NCBI GenBank assembly: GCA_028285005.1
Contig: JANQQP010000016.1
Coordinates: forward strand, 83,640-147,639
DNA length: 64,000 nucleotides
From: Dehalococcoidia bacterium
GTDB lineage: Bacteria; Chloroflexota; Dehalococcoidia; Lucifugimonadales; Lucifugimonadaceae
Reading direction: 5' to 3'
In this document: positions 16,276 through 24,575 of the stretch, one piece after another
Layout of the letters: the number at the start of each line of letters is the position of its first letter
Position numbering within the stretch: position 1 is the first letter of the stretch
Made by a program: the position numbers and the translations under genes
The notes under the pieces: generated by a model
Seen by the model: the letters and a program-made list of their open reading frames with translations, nothing else
The model's database searches: none
Told to the model about the DNA's origin: nothing

Positions 16276-16653
16276 TCAGTCAGACTTCGTCAGGTCCTGG
16301 GCGATCATCAGCGCGTTGCCGTCCGGGTCGTAGAACGTGGCAGTGCTGACCATTCCCTCAACTACGTCATTCTCGCCGTCGAACTTAACTCCGGCGCCTT
16401 CCAGGGCGCCTCTCGCCGAATCGATATCGGCTACGCCAAAGACCGGGACCAAATTGCCCGGTGCTGGCTCCATCTGTTCTCCAAGTCCCAGGATCACACC
16501 ATCGGTCTTGGTGTGCATCTCGCTCCAGCCGGCTTCGTCGATGTGATGGATAAGCTCGAATCCGAGCTTATCGCTATACCAGTCGGCGCTTACATGACGG
16601 TCCCGGACGGACATTGCGAGGGTGATGTTGCTATTTAGAGATACAAGCGGCAT
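16276..16653 (-). CDS. VOC (glyoxalase/bleomycin resistance) family protein
   Basis: This 125-residue protein has one vicinal-oxygen-chelate domain made of two beta-alpha-beta-beta-beta units: VRDRHVSADWYSDKLGFELIHH and then FGVADIDSARGALEGAG, ending in FYDPDGNALMIAQ. That ending is the family hallmark, with the metal-ligand Glu replaced by Met-Ile context, so metal use is uncertain. It is divergent from an HxlR-type regulator with only 41 nt between starts, suggesting regulation by that protein. Substrate unknown. Confidence 0.85.
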   Translation of the reverse strand: MPLVSLNSNITLAMSVRDRHVSADWYSDKLGFELIHHIDEAGWSEMHTKTDGVILGLGEQMEPAPGNLVPVFGVADIDSARGALEGAGVKFDGENDVVEGMVSTATFYDPDGNALMIAQDLTKSD

Positions 16654-16673
16654 CGAGTCTTCCCTTCGTACTA

Positions 16674-16689
16674 AAAGTAATGTAACTTT
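16674..16689. promoter_or_regulatory. Inverted repeat, candidate HxlR operator
   Basis: AAAGT and ACTTT arms form an imperfect 16-bp palindrome (AAAGTAATGTAACTTT) in the 41-bp gap between the divergent VOC and HxlR genes. It ends 5 nt before the regulator ATG and starts 21 nt before the VOC start. HxlR proteins bind short AT-rich palindromes, so it is a natural operator candidate. Confidence 0.45.
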
Positions 16690-16694
16690 ATTTT

Positions 16695-17231
16695 ATGGAC
16701 ATAGAATCGCTTGTCAAGCTCACTTCCAGAGCATGGTCTCTGAACATACTGGCGCTGCTGCACCAGGGAGTTCCGGGTCGCCAGGCGCCTTTACTGGCCG
16801 CAACGAGCGCTAGCAGGACTTCATTCGCTTCGAGCCTGGAGCATCTTGTGCAGTTGGAGCTGCTGGAGCGGAATCCTGGTCATGGCCACCCGCTGCGTCC
16901 GGAGTTTCGGCTGACTCAGACGGGTATCGAAGCGGCCGAGACCGCAGATAGGATTGTGAACGCTGTCCCTGACGACGAGGAATTCGCTTTGCTGCGACGC
17001 AGTTGGACCGTTCCGATTCTTGCGGTGACTGACGCGCCCCGTCGCTTCTCTGTCATCAAGTCAGATCTTGCCCCGATTACGGACAAGGCACTTTCGACGT
17101 CGCTTTATCAGCTAGAGGCTCGAGAGTGGCTCCATCGAGAGATCGACACTTCGACGCGAGTGCCGTTTCCAACCTATAGCGCAGCAAACAGAGGGCTTGA
17201 GATCAATCACGCGATCTCACTGTCGGCATAG
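16695..17231 (+). CDS. HxlR-family transcriptional regulator with two tandem winged-helix units
   Basis: This 178-residue protein appears to contain two HxlR-like winged helices. The first (about residues 5-85) reads LTSRAWSLNILALLHQG, then SRTSFASSLEHLVQLELLER and a wing ending FRLTQTGIEAAE. The second (about 95-175) repeats this as LLRRSWTVPILAVTDAP, then DKALSTSLYQLEAREWLHRE and a wing ending PTYSAANRGLEI. Ordinary HxlR proteins are 100-130 residues with one unit and dimerise. A fused duplicate could act as a pseudo-dimer. It is divergent from a VOC gene, with a palindrome in the gap. Confidence 0.8.
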   Translation: MDIESLVKLTSRAWSLNILALLHQGVPGRQAPLLAATSASRTSFASSLEHLVQLELLERNPGHGHPLRPEFRLTQTGIEAAETADRIVNAVPDDEEFALLRRSWTVPILAVTDAPRRFSVIKSDLAPITDKALSTSLYQLEAREWLHREIDTSTRVPFPTYSAANRGLEINHAISLSA

Positions 17232-17278
17232 CCGGCGACGAACCTCCGAAACAGATGAGCTGAGTCGAACGGTGGCGG

Positions 17279-17359
17279 CTACTTTTTGACCGCCGCGTAC
17301 CGGCCGATCTTCATCTTGTCGTTCAGCATCGCCTCGCCGAATGTCTTAGCCCTGATCAT
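17279..17359 (-). pseudogene. Possible C-terminal gene remnant
   Basis: A 26-residue frame (MIRAKTFGEAMLNDKMKIGR, then YAAVKK and stop) reads like the end of a folded protein. Upstream in frame the sequence GAQAGT also looks protein-like, until a TAA. No family is recognised. It may be the tail of a decayed gene. The rest of 17232-17647 holds no other gene I can support. Confidence 0.25.
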
Positions 17360-17647
17360 GGTGCCGGCCTGTGCACCAGGTGGTTTTTATTGAGAGGAGA
17401 TGCATACTCGCGGTACCACGAGGGGACTAATTCACAGCGCCTGAGAGCAGCTCGACTCATCTGAACGACCACCTCTTCTCACCGCCATTTCAAGCTGTAT
17501 CCACACCTGCTGCACAGAACTGATCAGCACTCTTGTAAGAGGAACGCGGGCGAAGATCGCAAATTGTCTCGTTCTGTCCCGAATAGCGCTTATGAGAAGC
17601 GCATCGGCATCTGTGAAATGAAGCAAATAACGGGTGGTTTGGTACCG

Positions 17648-18829
17648 ATGAATAAGCGACTTTTCTTGCTGGCAGTGCCTTTCTTGATGGTGCTGTCAGC
17701 ATGTTCCCAGGGTGCTGGCGCTGCGGACCCGTCGTCTGAGACGACATCTGATACTCCTCAGCAACGGGTTGCCACGAGCCAGCCATCGGCAAATGACCGA
17801 CTCTCGGCCATTCAGCCGACTTCCTCAAGGACTGAAACTGGTGCCATCAACACACGCCCGGCCCCAACGGCTACCGCTGTAGATGTCTCACCGGTCGGCT
17901 CTGTACCACCTCCACCCGATACCGTTGATTCAAATGTGAGCTCTCCGCGTCCGGCTCCAACCGCCACGAGGATTCCAACTCCAACGCGGGCGCCATTCGA
18001 CCCTAACGCAACTCCCACGCCGTTGTGGAGCTCGCCTCCAGTGATTGCTCCCACGTCCACTTCGACGCCGATTCCTTTGAACACGCCGTTCGTGCCGCCC
18101 ACGATCGTTGCGGCTGCGCCGTCCGAGCAGTTCGATTCGCTGTTGACCTACGAATACTCACTTCCGTCCGGCTGGTCCCAGGTAAGGACCGAGAACTCAC
18201 TGGTCCTAGTCGATCGGACCGGCAAACTGACTGTTTCGATCAGCGAACAGGTCATCGAGCCGTGGAAATACCCGACAATCCTTGCCTTGGCCGCTCAGTT
18301 GACACCTGAGGAACCATCGGGCTGGGATCGGTGGAACCTCGTCTCCAAGCAGTCGGTTCGCTCTGGCAACGCGCACGAGTTCCGATACGGCGGTGAGAAG
18401 AACGGCGTCGAGTACATGAACTTCATCCACTGGTTCATGTGGGGCGACATTCACGTCCAGGTTTCGGCAGAAGTGCCGGAGTTCGACTGGAACATCAGCG
18501 GTTCAATCCGATCGACTCTCAGCAGCGTTCTCGAATCGTTCGAGCCGCATGATGATTCGCGGATCTTCACGGAGTCTGACGTGTTGACGATTCTCGCTCA
18601 GAGGCTTGATGACCGGCCGAGCGGTGTTTTCGCCCGCGACGACGTGGCACGCGCACGCTACGAAATGACCTGCAGGCAGATTCTGACAGACCTCGTTCAG
18701 ACGCCGTTGCACTTCGGTGCCGGCATGTGGCAGATGTCCGCTCAGACGCTTGAGAGCGTCGAGACATGGCGTGTGTTCGCACCTTCTGGCTCGATCGTGG
18801 CTCAGGACACGAACCAGAGCAGGTGTTAA
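17648..18829 (+). CDS. Secreted lipoprotein with Pro/Thr-rich linker
   Basis: This 393-residue protein is probably exported and lipidated. The ATG at 17648 gives MNKRLFLLAVPFLMVLSAC, a signal peptide with lipobox LSAC; upstream in-frame starts would spoil it. Residues 25-160 are a low-complexity Ser/Thr/Pro linker (PAPTATRIPTPTRAPF and similar). The C-terminal 230 residues form a globular domain beginning LLTYEYSLPSGWSQV, which resembles PsbP/DUF1795-like domains in its opening only. The protein ends in Cys. No family assigned. A strong hairpin terminator follows at 18851. Function unknown, likely at the cell envelope. Confidence 0.8.
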   Translation: MNKRLFLLAVPFLMVLSACSQGAGAADPSSETTSDTPQQRVATSQPSANDRLSAIQPTSSRTETGAINTRPAPTATAVDVSPVGSVPPPPDTVDSNVSSPRPAPTATRIPTPTRAPFDPNATPTPLWSSPPVIAPTSTSTPIPLNTPFVPPTIVAAAPSEQFDSLLTYEYSLPSGWSQVRTENSLVLVDRTGKLTVSISEQVIEPWKYPTILALAAQLTPEEPSGWDRWNLVSKQSVRSGNAHEFRYGGEKNGVEYMNFIHWFMWGDIHVQVSAEVPEFDWNISGSIRSTLSSVLESFEPHDDSRIFTESDVLTILAQRLDDRPSGVFARDDVARARYEMTCRQILTDLVQTPLHFGAGMWQMSAQTLESVETWRVFAPSGSIVAQDTNQSRC

Positions 18830-18850
18830 TGACTGATTGACGAAGCATTG

Positions 18851-18883
18851 AAAGCGGGAGCGTCTCGACGACGCTCCCGCTTT
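18851..18883 (+). terminator. Rho-independent terminator of the lipoprotein gene
   Basis: A perfect 14-bp stem (AAAGCGGGAGCGTC pairing with its complement) with a short loop runs into TTTCGTTT, 21 nt after the stop. Confidence 0.85.
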
Positions 18884-18964
18884 CGTTTGACGAGCCCCAT
18901 CGGCAACTTAGTCACGTGCTAGCCTGAGGGCACTTCCAGGACGATCGATAAGAGCGTATGTCAA

Positions 18965-19387
18965 GTGACGTCTAATCGGACTAGAGAGATTAGCCTGACC
19001 CCGATTGAGCGACGACTACGTCATCGAGGATCGGGCAATCTCACCGAGTTGCAGATCTCTCGCCGCCGCAAGGTGATCGACCGACTGGAGGTGGTTGACG
19101 AACGGACGTGGCGCTGGACAGGCCAGGCTAAGACAGCGAGAGGCAGACGTTATCCGCAGATAGCGCTCACGCTCGGCGGAGGCGCTACCCAGCTGTTGAA
19201 CGCTCGCCACGTGGTGTTCTACCTTGCGACCGGCTGGGTGCATGAGGCTGTTCAGCAGTATCGGAGTCGCGACGGCGATCCGATGAATGTCCACCCCGAC
19301 AACCTTGCACCAACGCCGCCGATCTCGAGTGCGAGGGCGAACAACAATCTCTGGGACACAGACAGGCTCAGAGACTACTTCGGATAG
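18965..19387 (+). CDS. HNH-like protein with altered catalytic motif
   Basis: This is a 140-residue protein starting at GTG. The layout resembles phage-type HNH_3 endonucleases: a TWRWTGQAK strand, YPQIALTL, ARHVVFYLATGWV helix, then RDGDPMNVHPDNLAP. In active enzymes this last segment reads HxDGDxxNxxxxNL; here the first His position is Ser/Arg (YRSRDGD). The protein may therefore be catalytically dead or bind DNA only. No integrase or phage gene is adjacent. The identification is by pattern only, and a non-HNH reading remains possible. Confidence 0.5.
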   Translation: MTSNRTREISLTPIERRLRHRGSGNLTELQISRRRKVIDRLEVVDERTWRWTGQAKTARGRRYPQIALTLGGGATQLLNARHVVFYLATGWVHEAVQQYRSRDGDPMNVHPDNLAPTPPISSARANNNLWDTDRLRDYFG

Positions 19388-19407
19388 CCGGTCGGCTCTG
19401 AGCGCGA

Positions 19408-19439
19408 ACAACGCCGGTGCAGTGTTACACCGGCGTTGT
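19408..19439. terminator. Bidirectional hairpin terminator
   Basis: A 12-bp perfect stem (ACAACGCCGGTG with CACCGGCGTTGT) with an 8-nt loop lies between the convergent HNH-like and VOC genes, 20 nt from each stop. The T-run is poor on both sides. Confidence 0.65.
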
Positions 19440-19459
19440 CTAAATCAGTGGCAAGTTCG

Positions 19460-19828
19460 CTAAGTCGCAGAAACCTGCTCAAACGAGATCGTGTTGCCTT
19501 CGGGATCGCGGGCCTTCGCGGCCATCACGCCTTCGTACACTTTGCGAGGCTTCTGGATGTCGACGCCGCGCTTCTTCAGGTCCCAGTAGGTGAAATCGAG
19601 GTCATCAACCTTCAGCGAAAGCAGGACTGAGCCGCTGCCTCGTATATCGCCGCCACCGTGGATTGCCAGGGTGGAACTACCGGCATCGAACGCCACCCAG
19701 TTCTCGTCTTCGAGGCTCGCATCAGGCCCCGGATACGTCACCTTGAGTCCCACAACGTCCCTATAGAACTCCGCCATCTTCTGCACATCCCAGGCCATCA
19801 GGATCACCTGGTAAAGGTCTGCCGCCAT
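19460..19828 (-). CDS. VOC (glyoxalase/bleomycin resistance) family protein
   Basis: This 122-residue protein has a single VOC domain. The first half reads DLYQVILMAWDVQKMAEFYRDVVGLKVTYP, and the second LKVDDLDFTYWDLKKRGV, ending in ARDPEGNTISFEQ, where Glu is the usual metal ligand. It differs enough from the VOC gene at 16276 to be a separate subfamily. A GGAGAG Shine-Dalgarno precedes the ATG. The substrate is unknown; related proteins act as dioxygenases, isomerases or antibiotic-binding proteins. Confidence 0.87.
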   Translation of the reverse strand: MAADLYQVILMAWDVQKMAEFYRDVVGLKVTYPGPDASLEDENWVAFDAGSSTLAIHGGGDIRGSGSVLLSLKVDDLDFTYWDLKKRGVDIQKPRKVYEGVMAAKARDPEGNTISFEQVSAT

Positions 19829-20057
19829 GATTCGTCTCTCCGCATATCGAAGTGTTGTTCAGTCCAAGGGTGGCCACGAAGTCGATGCTAGCAACGCGGC
19901 AGCATGGCCGCGAGGAAATGTTTTCACCTAAAACATATACAGAGACATAGATGGTGTAGTGCACGGCGGTGCGCATTGGCGCGAAAATAACAACTGAAAC
20001 CTCAAAATGGGTTGGCATGTGTGGTTCGTCACGTGTGGATTCATTTTAGTTTGAACC

Positions 20058-20597
20058 GTGTCAGATATATTTGACAAATCGATCACCATCGGTGATCTCC
20101 TAGCTTTGGCTGGCGGAATCGTTTTCGTGGCGCTTCCGTTAATGTGGCGTTGGTGGCACCATGCCAATCCCATTAAAGTGGGTGTAGCAATCACTTGGAG
20201 CGACCGGATTCAAATGCTGGTCAATGACAATTGGCATCGTTCGGTGATGATGCACCCTCTCGTAGAAGGTGGTGACCCTATCGTTGACGTGCGAGTCGCT
20301 CTTCGTGCAGGAGAATTGTACGAGGCCGAATTCTCCATCGGCGAGCGGAAGTGGTTCTGCCGCGAAGAGAAGCACCACCATAGGGTGCCCCGCTTGTTGT
20401 GTTGGCAATACCTTGCGGGTTCAGCCATTGTTATCGGTGCCGTATTATCGAGTACGCCGGAATGGGACGCCATCAAGAGCGGCGCTCCTGCGCCGGATGG
20501 AGATGAATCCATGCGGCTCACGTGGATCCCGTATCCCGGTGGCGCATCATCCCATCGGGCAGTGTTCAATCCACCATTACAGCGGCATGAACACTAA
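20058..20597 (+). CDS. Unknown membrane-anchored protein in a low-GC patch
   Basis: This 179-residue frame starts at GTG. Residues 12-32 (GDLLALAGGIVFVALPLMW) form one transmembrane helix, followed by a Trp/His cluster (RWWHH) and a soluble part rich in His. GC here is clearly lower than in neighbouring genes, suggesting acquisition. No family is recognised. The same frame continues after the TAA as another open stretch (20601-20741), so the gene could be interrupted by a nonsense change or be two genes. No good Shine-Dalgarno is visible. Confidence 0.45.
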   Translation: MSDIFDKSITIGDLLALAGGIVFVALPLMWRWWHHANPIKVGVAITWSDRIQMLVNDNWHRSVMMHPLVEGGDPIVDVRVALRAGELYEAEFSIGERKWFCREEKHHHRVPRLLCWQYLAGSAIVIGAVLSSTPEWDAIKSGAPAPDGDESMRLTWIPYPGGASSHRAVFNPPLQRHEH

Positions 20598-20600
20598 TTT

Positions 20601-20741
20601 GTGACGACTTTGAATGTGAAAGCACCAATTGGCTGGAAAGGTAAACTGCTTGTCGTCGCTAAAGTCGAACCCGAGCGTTACGTATTGGTAACGCGTACGA
20701 TATCGGTTGGGGAAGTTAAGCCATCATTTACCGAAAGTTAG
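20601..20741 (+). CDS. Small unknown ORF in frame after a TAA
   Basis: A 46-residue frame beginning GTG ACG lies 3 nt after the stop of the preceding ORF and in the same frame. It reads like real beta-rich protein (IGWKGKLLVVAKVEPERYVL). It may be the true C-terminus of the upstream protein or a separate gene. The remaining 96 nt to the cupin stop hold nothing I recognise. Confidence 0.3.
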   Translation: MTTLNVKAPIGWKGKLLVVAKVEPERYVLVTRTISVGEVKPSFTES

Positions 20742-20837
20742 CGAGTTAGGAATTAATTGCCTGGAGGTGTGACAGAAACCGTACTTCCCACCACGCTGGA
20801 ACAATGTGCGAGGGCAAGTGGCTGATCACGTCCGCCC

Positions 20838-21152
20838 TTACCCCTCCACAGACTCCAACGGGTTCACAGTCACGCGGCTCATTAGCACTTCGCCAGTGTT
20901 GGTGAACTGGTGCCTTGCGCCGCCTGGCACGAGCACTGCGTCGCCGGTCTTGATTGGATACTGCTCGCCCTCAACGGTCACGACGCCCGAGCCTTCGGTG
21001 ATGTAGGCCATGTGCTCCCAGGGATGAACATGGTCAGGGCTCGACTCTCCAGGCTGGTGGTGGACCATCAAGAGGACCGAGGTGGCGCTGCCTGCCTCGG
21101 GACCAAGGACCGGGTTGGATTTTCCTTCGGAATTCACTATGACTGGCTTCAA
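20838..21152 (-). CDS. Cupin domain protein
   Basis: This 104-residue single-domain cupin has the beta-barrel motif 1 HHQPGESSPDHVHPWEH around residue 30 (His ligands HxH and later Glu) and motif 2 PGGARHQFTNTG near residue 78. The start is a TTG at 21152 with AAAGGA upstream. It lies 30 nt after the FAH-family gene on the same strand, so the two are probably co-transcribed. Small cupins often act as isomerases, dioxygenases or sugar-binding regulators; the substrate is unknown. Confidence 0.85.
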   Translation of the reverse strand: MKPVIVNSEGKSNPVLGPEAGSATSVLLMVHHQPGESSPDHVHPWEHMAYITEGSGVVTVEGEQYPIKTGDAVLVPGGARHQFTNTGEVLMSRVTVNPLESVEG

Positions 21153-21182
21153 TTTGACGTTGTCCTTTGACGTTCAGATTTA

Positions 21183-22223
21183 CTAGGCGGAAGTAACCGG
21201 GATCACGGATCCTGCCTCTGGCGCCCCGGCTGCCACTGTGTTGCGAAGGGGCTCCGAGAATCCCTCCGAGGCGATCTCGATCTCGTCTCCCGGCTCGAAC
21301 TTCCATTGTCTCGTGCTGAACGACAGCTGGCTCGTTCCGAAGAAGTGAACATGCGCATCGCCTGGCGCCCGGTGCTGCGGATACTTGAAGTGGTGGTCCT
21401 CGCAGTTCGCCAGCGTGTGGCTCATGTACTCCTCGCCGGTGAACAGCGGCCCGGAATCGTAGATCGTCTCACCTGCCCGCCTGACGGTGCAGGTGAGCTG
21501 TAGCTCCTTGAAGTCGAAATCGGTGACCAGCTCGGGACCTACCGAGCACTCGCGCAACTTGGACGGGGCGAGATAGAGGTAGTTGATTCGCTCCGTCTCA
21601 TGGTCCGACCACTCGTTGCCGAGCGCAAAGCCCAGCCTGCGGGGAGCGCCGGTCGGGTCGATCATGTAGCAAGCCGCCAGTTCCGGCTCCTCGCCTCCGT
21701 CGAGCGCGAACGCCGGAAGCTCCAGCGTCTCACCCGGACCCTTGATGGCTGTGCCGTTACCTTTGTAGAACCACTCAGGCGAGGTGCCGCGGGTGCCGGA
21801 TGAGGGCTTGCCACCGTCGAGTCCCATCTGGAACATCTTCGCCGAGTCGCTCTGCGGTTCGGCCGATTGCTCGCTATCGTCCGAATGCATCTGGTCCCGG
21901 GACTTCATCGAGCCGGTGTGAGTGAGTCCGGTCCCTGACACCAGGACTCGGTGCGGATCTTCGTGTGCCACTGGAGAGATCAGATGCGATGCATCGCCAC
22001 CGGGAGCGCCGGCGAGAAGCTCGCTGTACGGCAGGCGGTCCGCTCCGTTCAGGCTCTCCGAAAGCACCTGCTCGAACGACTTACCGGCTTCGAAGCCTGC
22101 TTGCGCAACGTCATAGACGCTTTTCAGCGATGGCGAGGCCGAGGTGATGTCGGCGACTGAGTCGCCCTCGACCACTCCAACTCGCCTGCCTTTACCCGGG
22201 ATAACGAACTGAACGACGCGCAA
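21183..22223 (-). CDS. Fumarylacetoacetate hydrolase family protein, AraD1-like
   Basis: This 346-residue protein matches the AraD1 branch of the FAH family. That branch includes dehydratases or aldolases for 2-keto-3-deoxy sugar acids such as 2-keto-3-deoxy-L-arabinonate. Visible features are the SGTGLTHTGS motif near residue 96, EWFYKGNGTAIKGPG, the metal-site Glu pair in DGGEEPELAACYMID, GFALGNEWSDHETE, and GDAVHVHFFGTSQLSF-like C-terminal residues (GDAHVHFFGTSQLSF). Its neighbours (cupin, enolase-superfamily dehydratase, sugar lactonase) support a sugar-acid role. Confidence 0.85.
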   Translation of the reverse strand: MRVVQFVIPGKGRRVGVVEGDSVADITSASPSLKSVYDVAQAGFEAGKSFEQVLSESLNGADRLPYSELLAGAPGGDASHLISPVAHEDPHRVLVSGTGLTHTGSMKSRDQMHSDDSEQSAEPQSDSAKMFQMGLDGGKPSSGTRGTSPEWFYKGNGTAIKGPGETLELPAFALDGGEEPELAACYMIDPTGAPRRLGFALGNEWSDHETERINYLYLAPSKLRECSVGPELVTDFDFKELQLTCTVRRAGETIYDSGPLFTGEEYMSHTLANCEDHHFKYPQHRAPGDAHVHFFGTSQLSFSTRQWKFEPGDEIEIASEGFSEPLRNTVAAGAPEAGSVIPVTSA

Positions 22224-22360
22224 TGTGCATTCCTCAGGGCTGATTCTGTCTGACTCGCCGCTCGATAGCGCTCAATACGGCGGCCCCGGCGAGGGGCACG
22301 GCTAGAATACCCTCCGCGTTTCCGTTGAGCGACCCGGCGATCGATGAGGTATTGCGTCTC

Positions 22361-23557
22361 GTGAAGATCACATCCGTCGAGGCCAAAGTGCTGGTTTGGC
22401 CTGCGATTGATCCGCCGTTCTGGATGTCGCTACTACCTGTGAACCGGCCGCATGAGCTGGTGATGCTCGTGCACACTGACGAAAGGCTCACAGGGATCGG
22501 CCACAGCGATCAGGCCGGAGATGTGTTTCGCGGAGGCAGCGACGGACAACCGCATCTCGCCAATGCCTCGAGGATCGTCCCGGATGCCATTGCGCCGCTA
22601 CTCACCGGGGAAGACCCGCTCCAGGTCGAATCGCTCTGGCAGAAGATATTCGCCCTGACTTACCGGCACCACTGGAACGCCGAGGGCTGGTCGAGGTCGA
22701 GCATGCTTTCGGCATTGGCAGCGATCGACATGGCGCTATGGGATATCCGAGCGAAGGCGAAAGGTCTCCCCGTCTTCCGACTGCTTGGCGGAGAAGACCC
22801 TCAGGTGCCGATGTACATCGCGGGCGGCTACTACCGCGAGGGCAAGGGGCTTTCGGAACTGGCGGACGAATGCCACCAGTACAGCGCGCACGGCTACAAC
22901 GCGCTGAAGGTGCGCGTCGGTGGCATGTCGTTGGAGGAAGATGTCGAGCGAGTGCGCGTGATCAGAGAGACCGTCGGCCCGGACATGAAGTTGATGCTGG
23001 ACGCTAACGAGGCGTACGACTCCGACACGGCGATCGAGGCCGCTGCTGAGTACCAGGACATAGGGATCTACTGGTTCGAGGAGCCGGTCGCCTGGTACGA
23101 AGGCAACACCGGACTACGCAAAGTGAGCGAGGCGATCGAGATTGATGTTGCGGGCGGTGAGCAGACGGCGACGCACTGGGAAGCGGCGGAGATGGCGAGC
23201 GAGGCCGCCATCAAGTTCATGGAGTTCGACTGCATGCGCACCGGCGGTCCCACGGAGTGGTTGCGTGTGGCAGATGTGTGCCGGAGAGTCGGCGTGCAGA
23301 TGGCCCCACATCATGGTGCGCATATTCACGCCCATCTCGTAGCGGCAGCGAGCAACGGCCTGATCGTCGAGGCGTTCCCGGATCCATCAATGTACTCAAC
23401 GCCTGAAGAGCTGGAGTTTGTGAGGTGGGACCGCAAGCGTGAGCTGTTCTCGGTGCATCCCGAGGTGCGAGACGGCTCGATGTGGCTGAGCGATATACCC
23501 GGCTGGGGCATCGAGCTGGACGAGGATGTCGTTGGGCGGCTCGAGGTGAAAGAGTGA
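22361..23557 (+). CDS. Enolase superfamily protein, mandelate racemase/sugar-acid dehydratase type
   Basis: This 398-residue (beta/alpha)7-beta barrel enzyme binds Mg and removes an alpha proton of a carboxylate. Ligands are in LMLDANEAY (Asp), YWFEEPV (Glu) and AGGEQ (Glu). The base on strand 2 lies in NALKVRVGG, and an APHHGAHIHAHL segment carries the other-side His. The family includes galactonate, gluconate and fuconate dehydratases. The GTG at 22361 is preferred over a TTG at 22325 because GAGG lies upstream and conserved sequence starts with KITSVEAKVL. Divergent from the AraD1-like gene. Confidence 0.88.
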   Translation: MKITSVEAKVLVWPAIDPPFWMSLLPVNRPHELVMLVHTDERLTGIGHSDQAGDVFRGGSDGQPHLANASRIVPDAIAPLLTGEDPLQVESLWQKIFALTYRHHWNAEGWSRSSMLSALAAIDMALWDIRAKAKGLPVFRLLGGEDPQVPMYIAGGYYREGKGLSELADECHQYSAHGYNALKVRVGGMSLEEDVERVRVIRETVGPDMKLMLDANEAYDSDTAIEAAAEYQDIGIYWFEEPVAWYEGNTGLRKVSEAIEIDVAGGEQTATHWEAAEMASEAAIKFMEFDCMRTGGPTEWLRVADVCRRVGVQMAPHHGAHIHAHLVAAASNGLIVEAFPDPSMYSTPEELEFVRWDRKRELFSVHPEVRDGSMWLSDIPGWGIELDEDVVGRLEVKE

Positions 23558-23567
23558 CGGTCGCCGT

Positions 23568-24443
23568 CTAAAACAGTTCGAAGTAGCGCTTGAAGAACCG
23601 CTCGGGATCTACTTTGAAGCCGGCCTCCAGCGGGCCCTTCTCGTCCGGTCGCCAGTCCGTGACTCCCTGTTCATCACCATCGTCCGTGCTGACCGACGCA
23701 AAGCCTCGTTCGTAGCCACAGATCGTTTCGTCGAACACAGCCACCGCTGCCAGCGGGTCGTGGAAGGTGATCAGAGGGCGGCGGCTAAACCACTCCTCGG
23801 CCATGTCAAGTACCGGCGCTAACAGCGGTGCACTGAAACGCTTGCGCACCTCATCCGCTTGCATCTGCACCTGCATCGTGATGTCCAGCCCGTGTACCAG
23901 AGTTCTGCTGGTTTCGGTGTTGAGGACGACTTCGGCCGCATGCGGGTCACAGTAGACGTTCCACTCGTAGGGTCCGCGTCCCATTTGATCCGGGCCGAAT
24001 CGACCGCACATCAACACAAGCTGCTTTAGCTGCATGGGCACATCGGGATGGCGTTCGAAGAGTGTCGCCACGTTCGTCATAGGTCCGACCGCGAGCAGCG
24101 TGATCTCACCCGGGTTGCCGGTAATCAGATCGGCCATGAAGTCGACGGCGTCCTCGGACGGGAAGGTCTCGTCATGCGGCCAGCGCTCCAACGACGGAGC
24201 CTGCTGTGCGACGGGCTGGCGTGGTTCCACCTGCCGGGGATCAGCCGCGCCGGGCACTATCCGCACCTCTTTGCCGGCCACCTTGCACAGGACGCTGGCA
24301 AGCTTCGCCCGGACCTCGGGTTGGCCCGAGACCGTGGTGATTCCAACCAGCTCGCACTCAGGGTTGGCTAGCAGCCATGCAAGCGCCACCGCATCGTCTA
24401 TGTCGGAGCCGATATCTGTATCGAACAGGACCTTTTCGGGCAT
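23568..24443 (-). CDS. Inosine-uridine preferring nucleoside hydrolase family protein
   Basis: This 291-residue enzyme splits the N-glycosidic bond of nucleosides into ribose and base. The calcium site LFDTDIGSDIDDAVAL (Asp cluster) is at the N-terminus. Further motifs are ITTVSGQPEVRAKL, LLAVGPMTNVA and PYEWNVYCDPHAAEVVL, the ribose-binding N-x-x-x-D-P segment, and HDPLAAV near the end. GGAGCG just upstream fixes the ATG at 24443; the longer frame to 24539 is unlikely. It converges on the enolase-superfamily gene with only 10 nt between stops. Confidence 0.9.
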   Translation of the reverse strand: MPEKVLFDTDIGSDIDDAVALAWLLANPECELVGITTVSGQPEVRAKLASVLCKVAGKEVRIVPGAADPRQVEPRQPVAQQAPSLERWPHDETFPSEDAVDFMADLITGNPGEITLLAVGPMTNVATLFERHPDVPMQLKQLVLMCGRFGPDQMGRGPYEWNVYCDPHAAEVVLNTETSRTLVHGLDITMQVQMQADEVRKRFSAPLLAPVLDMAEEWFSRRPLITFHDPLAAVAVFDETICGYERGFASVSTDDGDEQGVTDWRPDEKGPLEAGFKVDPERFFKRYFELF

Positions 24444-24575
24444 TTCGCTCCTACATATCTGAACTCGTGATGAAATCCGCTCAGCTTGCAGATTCCGGTA
24501 TATCATCCCGCCGCGACGGCCGCACAATCCGTCGTTCAACCGCAGTTGCAGCTTCCAGCAAGACAGGTGAGAACA

